Below, piece by piece: positions 37,273 through 49,200 of a stretch of DNA of 64,000 nucleotides. The position numbers and the translations under genes are program-made. Positions within the stretch are counted from its first letter, which is position 1. Every line of letters begins with the position of its first letter. Below the pieces are notes generated by a model, which saw nothing but the letters and a program-made list of their open reading frames with translations, had not been told where the DNA came from and ran no database searches. Source of the DNA: Schistosoma haematobium (taxonomy: Eukaryota; Platyhelminthes; Trematoda; Strigeidida; Schistosomatidae). The DNA lies in the NCBI RefSeq assembly GCF_000699445.3, contig NC_067195.1, positions 84,330,569 through 84,394,568 on the forward strand. Reading direction: 5' to 3'.

Positions 37273-40200
37273 CTAAAATAATTTAATAAGTAATTCAAGA
37301 TTACTCAACAATGAGGCAGTACAAAAATGAATTCCATCTAAAAACCAGTAAACCTCATTTCTCATTTCCTACCTATGGCAAAAACGTTCCAGTATAATCC
37401 AAACAAAGAACATGGGGCAATGACTCAAACTAGCACAACCTTTCACATTTATAAGCTTGCAAAATAACTTGCAGTTTTGATACATATAGCATGCAGATAC
37501 ATAAGTTCAGCTTCTTCAGTTATTATTTAAACACATAAACATTGGTACGAGGCACCAAATATATATGCGTCACACAAATCATTCAATTTGTGTATGGGCT
37601 GGAATACTGCCCGGGCGCCCAAACCGAAACACGTAGTTTTCTTAAGGGGTCACACCCCGAGCCTTCGAGATAAAGGTCTGATCCACAAGGCAGTGGAACA
37701 ACGTCAAGAAATGTAGTCCCATGGTGGCCGGTAACCAACGATTGGTTCATACGCCATTTGTTCCTCAGAATCCTGGGGCCCATGTGCACAGTTGGTTGGG
37801 AGTCAGGGTTTTCCAACTTCCCTAGGTGGATCCTCCGTATCCACCTACCCAGTTAAGGCGCCAAACATTCGTTCTTTGTTCTCTTAACTTTGTAAATATT
37901 TCCGTCACGAGAAGGCAGTGCCTGTATACGCGTGGCCATGTGAGAGCATTTAGAGAGGGTGAGCTGACTCTCAACACCCTAGACCATATCGGGGCGTTTA
38001 GGGACTCTTCGGCTAGGGATGACCAACAAGCTGATTTGCGTGAGTTCTTGAGCCACTATTGCCTACAGCAAGAGAACCTCGGCAACACAATTCGTTATAA
38101 ATCCTGTTCCCACCACGTAAATTTTCGAACTAGACACTAATAACTTTCGTATGAAACAAATTTGATATTTCAAACAGTTTATGGTTCCATTTAGATTTAA
38201 TTTCTTTAATTTGATAACTCTTGTCTATATGAGTAATTCAAGATGTTGAATGCAACAATAACAAAGGATGTAACCTACAACCAAGAATGACAACTCCATT
38301 GTCGGCAGTATATATAATATATATTTCGATAATGAAGTTGTAAGAAACGAAATTAAACTTGTGAAACTGAAAGCTGAAATTTTCACAAAATCATAGGCGA
38401 ACCGAGAGCAATTGACCTCAAGAAAGTAATAATAGCTTATTTTACTAAACCAAAATATTTTAGCCGTATATTACAGGATGAAAATTTATGTTCTACAAAT
38501 AACCATTGTGACAAGCACGAAGACTTAAACTTAGAAGACCCCACTTTCGTGAACAGGTACCAGGTTTGATTTCAGGTTTACTTGAATCCGGGTTGTTAGG
38601 TAGCATCACGAGCCTTTGTACAAAAATCGTGGCTTGAAGATTGTGTAAACTAACACCAACTGCTAGTTTATACGACATTTCAGACTGGAAAATTTTATGG
38701 GTTAATGACGGCTAGACACGATAAATCCATAAAATATTTCCTATCTGTTAAACTTAATTAAAATTAGGTGAGTGGTTTTCAGGCTCATAAGCCGTTAAAG
38801 AATTGGTCTGCAGACAAATCCAGCGCCACCCAGGAAAATGATATGATTTAACAGAGAAAATAGTTTAGCGAACTTATTCATTAGTAATCAAAGATTATGA
38901 ACTATTCTGTAGGCTAACAAGGAGCAAACTGACAAATTTAAGTTTGACGTCCTCCACAATATATGGTTCATCCGAAATTCATGGTAGGTTTACAAACACA
39001 GATTTATTTATTTATTTTAACACATAGATAATGGTACAAAGAGGCACCAAATACATATGCGCCACACAAATCTCATTCGATATGTGTGAGGGCTGTGATA
39101 CTGCCCGGGTGCCCAAACCGAAGCAGGTGGTTTTCTTATGGGGCCACTCCCCGAGCCTTCGACCTGAAGGTCTGATCCACAAGGCAGTGGAGCACCGTGA
39201 GGAGATGCAGTCCCATGGAAGCCGGTGACCAACGATTGGTTCATACGCCATTTGTTCCCACAGGATACTGGAGCCCATGTGCACCATTGGTTTGGGATCC
39301 GTTTAAAGCACCGGATATTCGCTTTTCGTCCTTTCATTTTCGTAAACAACAGTAATGCCGCGAGAAGGCAGTGAGTAGGACTTCTCTGGCAGAGGCTGTA
39401 TACGCGTGGCCGTGTGAGAGCATTTCGAGAGGGAGAGCGGACTCTCCCCACTCTCGGCCGTACCAGGGCATTTGGGGGCCTACCAAAAAATTCTTGACGA
39501 CCAATATCCGAATACTATCAAAGATGTGTAGTTAACCAACGCGCGTAATTATGTGATCAAATGTGCAGCAACGTCAGAAAGCATAAAGATTCATGTATGA
39601 AGCTGAGTCATAAAATGTAAAACGATTATTCGACCCCAACGACTGAGTTGAGTAGCCAAAAAAGTACATTATAATTCTACATGTACTCATGAAATGACAG
39701 ACGTATCAGACTGACATCATTAAGTGGCGTAGGCTGGGAATATTTGTCGAGCAACAACTTACAAACATTTAACAAATACTTATTGAAAAGAAGCTTACCT
39801 ATCAGGCTTCTTATTCGAAGCATCGGATATTTTATCTATCTGATTAGGTTCAACCAATGTTTTTGGAGATCTTGGTGAAACATCTTCACTTGTTTCGCGT
39901 TTATGTGGAACAATTGACGGGTCAGTACCCACTTTGGACAACTCGCCTGTGATCATACCAGATTTTGATGCTGTAATCGTTGCTGCGACCGCTTTGGCAT
40001 TAGCTAAGGCGCTTGCTAAAAGCGAGTTTGGAGCGAAAACAGTAGAAGTATCTTCAGGCTCAGCTTTACTATCTACTGACTTCTTATTCCCATTAGGCTT
40101 ATTTTGATTCTTAGATTTGGATAAATGATTTGGGGGTGAGAGATAACCGAAACTGTGGTCGGACCGGGTACTTGGGGGTGTTGTGACGGTTTGTTGTTTT

Positions 40201-43200
40201 CTGAGCTCGTTTTCTCGTTCCTTTGCTTCTGCCTGAGATTTCCTGAGTTGAGCTAGAACTGATTCGAGTTTCCCAACATCTACCTTTGGACGAGCATATA
40301 AACGTAACAAACATAAAGCGATTTCGTGCACAGATTCTTCGCTCACACTGAACATTTCCCACCAAGCTGGGTGGCGTGGCAGAGGAATATTGAGCTTACA
40401 TGATGCCAGATAAATGCAACCACATGCAATTGCTTCCGGAAGATAACGTACAAATATATCAGTTCGAAGACTGTCGTTCATGTAATTCCTAAAATGCGCC
40501 AAGTTTTAGGTGGAGATTGAGAATACTAAGTTTTAGATCATTTAAAATGATTCACAACAAAGAGATACAACAACAATTAGAAACCTTATTTCAGCCTTTC
40601 GGATTTGCATACAGACACACAAAATCTATAATTTGTAACTTAGAGAGGTACAGCTATCTGAGGTTAGGAAAATAAAACACCATCGGCTTTAATTTTTGAG
40701 CACTATTTTAATTTTATGGGTATTTTTCAAAGAGTTGCCAAGAGTTGGACAGGTCAATATTTAATTAGCAGAGTACGCATCACAAAGTAGTAAGATTTCA
40801 GTAATGCAATGTAATTGTCGTGTGAAAGTAGTTTAGTAAAAGGTTATATTATCACACTTAATTAGTAATTACACGTACCAGATTCATTGTCTTGTATCTA
40901 AAAAAAGAAGTGAACTTGCAGTCGCCTATTTGATACACTCGATCCTACTGACTAGCGAAACAATTATAGCTTCACAATTATCAGACAAAGCGAGCCCAGG
41001 GATGTTAAAAGATACTTTGAATTCAGTGTTGTAAAACACGCCTATCTTAAATATCCACAAAAAATCAGTTTTGAACACAACCAATCCCTATTCTTATCGT
41101 GTTTCGGCCCGAAAGTGTATGGCGCAGCACAAAAATATATAACGTATTCTATTTCTCTACGATTGGATTTTGTGACCCACAGACAAACACGGACGGCAAT
41201 TACAATACGATCGATCAACAGGAAATTAAATAACAAACAAAAACTAATATGTTTTACTAAAAACTCATGAAGCTTAAGACTGTTACGCAACTCGAAAACA
41301 ATGATAGGTATTCCATAATAATTACCGAAAACACTTGTTGCCTACTCATGAATGGACTATTATTCAGCACTAAATAAGAAATATAAGCACAAAGATTCAA
41401 TGCTAATAATTTTAATATGAGGTAAGATTCCGAGATTGAATCCGTGATAAGTCAGTCAGTCAGCTACAAAGTACGACCAGGCACATATATGCATCGGTCC
41501 AAGTTGCCATACCTCATTAACACAACAAGGTGAACACCGGATTCATAAAAGTAGTTAATCCAGTCGTGGTAATATATAAAAGGAAGATTGCAATAAGGAT
41601 ATAGCACAGGAAGAAAGAATTAGTTCGTAGAAAGATACGAAGCGATTTTAATCTCTTAGTTTAAGGGGAGACAGAGAGTGTATACACCGACGTCATTGTG
41701 ATCGATTCTGAGCCTTTAACCATTGGTTACGATAGTCACGCGGACCCCAACCAAGTAGTCTGCATCTACCAACATGGCTCAGACTAGAAGTTAATGACCT
41801 CAGGCACTGATGCCACGTTTTGGTTTGGCCGCCCCTAACTTCCTTCCAACCATCTCCAATACCGGTTAGCATTGCATGTCGTGGTAATCGGTGTTCGGGT
41901 ATACGTAGCACGTGGCCCAGCCATCTCAGCCGATGAAGATTCACAATCTCATCAGCTGGTTTACCATCATTCCCTTATACCCTGCGTCTAACCTCCCTAT
42001 TACTTACCCGGTGATCCCAGCAGACGCCAGCAATATTTCTAAGGCATCTGTGGTCAAATACTAGTAGCTCACGAGTGTCTTCTACTCTTAATGGCCATGT
42101 TTCGCTGCCGTAAATTAAAACAGAACGGACTGCCGCGCAGTATACTCGTCCTTTTATTGATCGACGGATATCTCGCCTTCGCCATAAGTGACGTAAGTTG
42201 GCAAAAACCAAACGAGCTTTTCGAATCCGTGCTGAGATTTCGTCAGACACCAACCCATTAGGGCTGATCAGACTTTCAGGATAAGTAAAGTTGTCAGCGC
42301 ATTCGAATACTTCACTCCCGATCCTTAGTTCAGGTGTTGACGCAGACCAGTCCTGAAGCAACAACTTGCATTTAGAGGGAGAGAAGCGCATTCCAAACAT
42401 TCTGGCATTGTTGCTTGGTGCTACCAAAAACTGGATTTTATCAGCGTCCTCACCAAACAGGACTATGTCATCTGCGTATTCTAAGTCGGTAAGTGGACCT
42501 CCTGGAAGGAGATCAATACCCGAGAATTCAGTAGACGAGAATGTTATTTCCATCAATAGGTCTATGATGAAGTTAAACAAAAATGGAAAAAGTGGACAGC
42601 CTTGACGGACACCACTTGAGGTTGCAAAAGCAGATGACAGTTCGCCATAAGCTCTCACTCGACTAGTAGTGTTCGAGTAAAGAGTCTTCACAAGATTTAT
42701 GTACTTCTGAGGTACGCCTTTCAATGACAGACACTGCCACAGAATCTCGCGGTCTACCGAGTCAAATGCTGCTTTTAAGTAAAAAAGACCACCATTGTTG
42801 GACGCCGATAAGTATGCCTATGTTCTAGAACCTGACGAATGGTGAATATGTGGTCGATGCAGCCACAACCAGGTCTGAAGCCAGCTTGATTCTCTCGTGT
42901 TTGCAGTTCACGAGTCTTAGTTAGGCGTCTGATAATTATCGAGGCTAGTATTTTAGATACTATATTAGTTGAACTAATTCCTCTATGGTTGTCACAGGAT
43001 GATTTTAACCCTCTCTTATACATTGGGACGATAAGTGATTGTGACCAGTCAGATGGAATTAACGTCTAACTCCCAGATCTTAGCTAAAATATTAGTCAAT
43101 CTAATCGCTAAAATTGGACCACCATCCTTAAAGACCTCTGGAGCCAATCCATCTGGACCAGCTGCCCTTCATCGTTTCAGATTAGCTATAGCCTTTTGAA

Positions 43201-46200
43201 CTTCTGCTAGAGTTGGGGGACCCACTTCAATGTTCCATTCACACTGTCTGGGAATGGAGGGTAGTTGTAGAGTAGCTGAAGGCCAGCTGAATTGTTCTCT
43301 GAAATGTTCCGCCGTCGTTCTAAACGTCTGGACTAAGAGTAGATGAGGGTGTTGTCTTTTTCTGAAATAGTCTGACTTGACTTATTAATTCCAGTTTATT
43401 TTATTAGTCTGTAGAGCTGTCTTGTGTTCCCTATAGCCGCCGCCTTTTCCATCTCTTTTGCTTTCGTTGCCCACCACTGCTCACGGTCGTTCCTTAGACT
43501 TTTGCTTAACTTCGATCTGATTTGTTGTCGCTCTTCATCGTGTTCAGAGCCTGATGGGATGAGTTTACGAGAATCCATCAGTGCAATAGACCTTGAGGAA
43601 ATCCATTGGTTCTTTGTAACCCTGTAGTTTAAATCACTGATAGTTGTCACTGCTGTTTTCACATCTGTTTGTATAGCTTGCCAAGCAACATCTGCGTCAA
43701 CCTAATTGTGACCTCAGTTGTTCCCGGAACCTACTTTTGGTTTTCTCGCTACTAAATTCAGTTCTAATGGGTCTTTTTACTGTGGCTTTTTTGCATCCAG
43801 TGAGGCGCAAGCAGATGCGTGCCCGTATTAGGGCGTGGTCGGAGTCCAAGCATGTACCTTAGAATGAGCGACAATCTTCTACCGACCCTCTCCAACGATG
43901 ACTGATGGCAATATGGTATATTTGAGTCCATCGTTGGTTTGGTGTAGGGGTCGCCATGTTAGACGATGTCTCTCCTTATGCTTAAAATTTATTTGCTAAA
44001 AATAAACGATTGTTTGAGCACAGTTGCAGCAGACGACCACCATTATCTGTTCGTTGTGCCGGAATATTAAAATACCCACCTAAATGCCTTTCTGTTTGGT
44101 TTAAACTACCTATCTGGGCATTAAAGTCACCTGCTGCGAGTACTATGTCTGAACGTTTAGCTCGCTGAAGAAGTTCAGATAGCCTTCTGTAAAATTCATC
44201 TTTCACTTCATCTGAGCTGCAGTCGGTGGGAACGTAGGCAGAAAAGACAAAAAGGCAACGACGTGTGTCCCTATCTTTCCGAGTTCTTACGGAGCCGTTT
44301 AGCCGAACAGCACATAAACGACTGTTAACGGGGATCCACTTTAACATTGCTTGTTCCGCCCTCATGCTTAGTGCTATCCCTACTCCTGCCAGTCCACGAG
44401 AGCTGGCCATCGGGTCACCAGATACACGGAGGGTGTATCTCGTTGGCTGGTCACAAGCGTAACACTATGAAGATTTTGCGAAACCTACATAAAGTTAGTG
44501 GTTGGAGGTTCTACCGAAATGGAAACAACTGTTTAGTGATGGTTAACCCTAGAACAACAAAGCCTAACACTACCAAAGCAATCCAAAGGCTTGGTTACAC
44601 ATTGTTAGTATTTCAAGGTGCTTACAACACCTGGAGCACTTCGAAAGGTAGCTTGGACCAACCTTCCAACTTCCATCAGGCTGTCTTGCGTATCTTGACA
44701 ATCGGATGATAATCTATTAAATGAAGTAGAGGTAGGGAAGAAACTTAGTACCACAAAATGTCTTTAGTAATGAGGGAAATATTTTAGATTAAGATTTAAC
44801 GGACGATCAAGCGAAGATACATGGGCTATTGTGGTTCACCCTCGGCCATGTCGTTGGCTTAATCTAATACTTCTGGCAACCACGTAAACCCTAACCAAAT
44901 ACTTCGGATCTACCGACATAACCCAATCTGCCACTGGCTGTGTGAACTGATGCTACGCTTTGATTTAGTCACTCCTAGTCTCTTACCAGATTACCCTTAA
45001 AACAACAAACACCGTCGTTGCAGGCCTGTCGCGCATATGTAGTACAAATATAAAACATTATGATTGAGAACCTATCGTTTCTCTGTTGCTCACATTGTAA
45101 AGGGATGCTTTTTTCCTAAGGAATTAGTCGTCAGTTGTCTTGAACATTCGGAAGCATACCTGAAGAACCTAACGGATAGCATCCTGAGGTAAATTACACA
45201 GAATTTGAGAATACTTTCTGGGGTCTATTCTATGATACTAAGGCCTTACCTTCATCGAAATACGCGAGGCAGGATTAGGTATGGGGTTTTCGGGGCCGAT
45301 GTTCTTTAACCCTCTACCACCACGACCGTTGTTGCTACCTTGACGTGGTGGTCGTGCTTGCCTATCGTGATGAAGCAACCGAGCTATACCGGCTGGAACA
45401 ACTGTTCCTCAAGGTCCTACCATGTCAGACAGGTTGGTTGAAGAGCGGTAAGACTAAAAGCAACAAACCCAAGGTCCGAAGGCGAAGTCGTACTGCTGAC
45501 TGTACAGAGGTGTGACAGCAGTAAGGTGTTTCCTTCAGACAACCAGCATGACAGCGATGCTGCTTTCCCACAAGGAGGGGTGGTGTTAGAAAAGTTCGAC
45601 CCTAAAAATGCACACCTCCTCTTGTCCCACAGACATCCGTCTCCGGCGATAAGGTCTCAACAAGTACGGAGCTAACACAAAAATTACCCATAAAAAGGTC
45701 GTGTGTGACCGACCTTAGGCAGTTGTCCCTTGGGCACTGCGGTCACGCTCTCAGGTCACTAAGACCACCTCTAATCCAATTTCCTTTTCAGACACCTCCA
45801 GAAGGACCCTTCCACGGTGTGGGCAACCGGGAATTGATAACCGCCCTCATACCTCTAACAGCACTCAAGACCACTGTATTCATAATCAACCTCCCTCTTC
45901 AATCCCTATTATTCCTCCTACATAGACTTTCACCTCTAAACTTCCTTTTTCGGCTACCTCCCCAATGTCACCATAGCCAACGATTCTAGTGCGCAAAACA
46001 CTGTCCCAGGTCTACTGAAACCCCGCTCCAAACTACACATTGGAGCCTTCAACGTACGCAAATCGGTCAACAGACTTCCCTGGCTAAAACCCTAGAATCT
46101 CGTACCGTTGATGTGTGCTGTGTCTCTGAAACACACATACAGGATCCCAGTGTGGTCATTCACTTGACCTCACCTCAGCAAAACGGAGAGACAACGAGAT

Positions 46201-49200
46201 ACACCCTCCGTGTATCTGGTGACCCGATGGCCAGCTCTCGTGGACTGGCAGGAGTAGGGATAGCACTAAGCATGAGGGCGGAACAAGCAATGTTAAAGTG
46301 GATCCCCGTTAACAGTCGTTTATGTGCTGTTCGGCTAAACGGCTCCGTAAGAACTCGGAAAGATAGGGACACACGTCGTTGCCTTTTTGTCTTTTCTGCC
46401 TACGTTCCCACCGACTGCAGCTCAGATGAAGTGAAAGATGAATTTTACAGAAAGCTATCTGAACTTCTTCAGCGAGCTAAACGTTCAGACATAGTACTCG
46501 CAGCAGGTGACTTTAATGCCCAGATAGGTAGTTTAAACCAAACAGAAAGGCATTTAGGTGGGTATTTTAATATTCCGGCACAACGAACAGATAATGGTGG
46601 TCGTCTGCTGCAACTGTGCTCAAACAATCGTTTATTTTTAGCAAATAAATTTTAAGCATAAGGAGAGACATCGTCTAACATGGCGACCCCTACACCAAAC
46701 CAACGATGGACTCAAATATACCATATTGCCATCAGTCATCGTTGGAGAGGGTCGGTAGAAGATTGTCGCTCATTCTAAGGTACATGCTTGGACTCCGACC
46801 ACGCCCTAATACGGGCACGCATCTGCTTGCGCCTCACTGGATGCAAAAAGCCACAGTAAAAAGACCCATTAGAACTGAATTTAGTAGCGAGAAAACCAAA
46901 AGTAGGTTCCGGGAACAACTGAGGTCACAATTAGGTTGACGCAGATGTTGCTTGGCAAGCTATACAAACAGATGTGAAAACAGCAGTGACAACTATCAGT
47001 GATTTAAACTACAGGGTTACAAAGAACCAATGGATTTCCTCAAGGTCTATTGCACTGATGGATTCTCGTAAACTCATCCCATCAGGCTCTGAACACGATG
47101 AAGAGCGACAACAAATCAGATCGAAGTTAAGCAAAAGTCTAAGGAACGACCGTGAGCAGTGGTGGGCAACGAAAGCAAAAGAGATGGAAAAGGCGGCGGC
47201 TATAGGGAACACAAGACAGCTCTACAGACTAATAAAATAAACTGGAATTAATAAGTCAAGTCAGACTATTTCAGAAAAAGACAACACCCTCATCTACTCT
47301 TAGTCCAGACGTTTAGAACGACGGCGGAACATTTCAGAGAACAATTCAGCTGGCCTTCAGCTACTCTACAACTACCCTCCATTCCCAGACAGTGTGAATG
47401 GAACATTGAAGTGGGTCCCCCAACTCTAGCAGAAGTTCAAAAGGCTATAGCTAATCTGAAACGATGAAGGGCAGCTGGTCCAGATGGATTGGCTCCAGAG
47501 GTCTTTAAGGATGGTGGTCCAATTTTAGCGATTAGATTGACTAATATTTTAGCTAAGATCTGGGAGTTAGACGTTAATTCCATCTGACTGGTCACAATCA
47601 CTTATCGTCCCAATGTATAAGAGAGGGTTAAAATCATCCTGTGACAACCATAGAGGAATTAGTTCAACTAATATAGTATCTAAAATACTAGCCTCGATAA
47701 TTATCAGACGCCTAACTAAGACTCGTGAACTGCAAACACGAGAGAATCAAGCTGGCTTCAGACCTGGTTGTGGCTGCATCGACCACATATTCACCATTCG
47801 TCAGGTTCTAGAACATAGGCATACTTATCGGCGTCCAACAATGGTGGTCTTTTTTACTTAAAAGCAGCATTTGACTCGGTAGACCGCGAGATTCTGTGGC
47901 AGTGTCTGTCATTGAAAGGCGTACCTCAGAAGTACATAAATCTTGTGAAGACTCTTTACTCGAACACTACTAGTCGAGTGAGAGCTTATGGCGAACTGTC
48001 ATCTGCTTTTGCAACCTCAAGTGGTGTCCGTCAAGGCTGTCCACTTTTTCCATTTTGTTTAACTTCATCATAGACCTATTGATGGAAATAACATTCTCGT
48101 CTACTGAATTCTCGGGTATTGATCTCCTTCCAGGAGGTCCACTTACCGACTTAGAATACGCAGATGACATAGTCCTGTTTGGTGAGGACGCTGATAAAAT
48201 CCAGTTTTTGGTAGCACCAAGCAACAATGCCAGAATGTTTGGAATGCGCTTCTCTCCCTCTAAATGCAAGTTGTTGCTTCAGGACTGGTCTGCGTCAACA
48301 CCTGAACTAAGGATCGGGAGTGAAGTATTCGAATGCGCTGACAACTTTACTTATCCTGAAAGTCTGATCAGCCCTAATGGGTTGGTGTCTGACGAAATCT
48401 CAGCACGGATTCGAAAAGCTCGTTTGGTTTTTGCCAACTTACGTCACTTATGGCGAAGGCGAGATATCCGTCGATCAATAAAAGGACGAGTATACTGCGC
48501 GGCAGTCCGTTCTGTTTTAATTTACGGCAGCGAAACATGGCCATTAAGAGTAGAAGACACTCGTGAGCTACTAGTATTTGACCACAGATGCCTTAGAAAT
48601 ATTGCTGGCGTCTGCTGGGATCACCGGGTAAGTAATAGGGAGGTTAGACGCAGGGTATAAGGGAATGATGGTAAACCAGCTGATGAGATTGTGAATCTTC
48701 ATCGGCTGAGATGGCTGGGCCACGTGCTACGTATACCCGAACACCGATTACCACGACATGCAATGCTAACCGGTATTGAAGATGGTTGGAAGGAAGTTAG
48801 GGGCGGCCAAACCAAAACGTGGCATCAGTGCCTGAGGTCATTAACTTCTAGTCTGAGCCATGTTGGTAGATGCAGACTACTTGGTTGGGGTCCGCGTGAC
48901 TATCGTAACCAATGGTTAAAGGCTCAGAATCGATCACAATGACGTCGGTGTATACACTCTCTGTCTCCCCTTAAACTAAGAGATTAAAATCGCTTCGTAT
49001 CTTTCTACGAACTAATTCTTTCTTCCTGTACTATATCCTTATTGCAATCTTCCTTTTATATATTACCACGACTGGATTAACTACTTTTATGAATCCGGTG
49101 TTCACCTTGTTGTGTTAATGAGGTATGGCAACTTGGACCGATGCATATATGTGCCTGGTCGTACTTTGTAGCTGACTGACTGACTGAACTCTGTACCACC

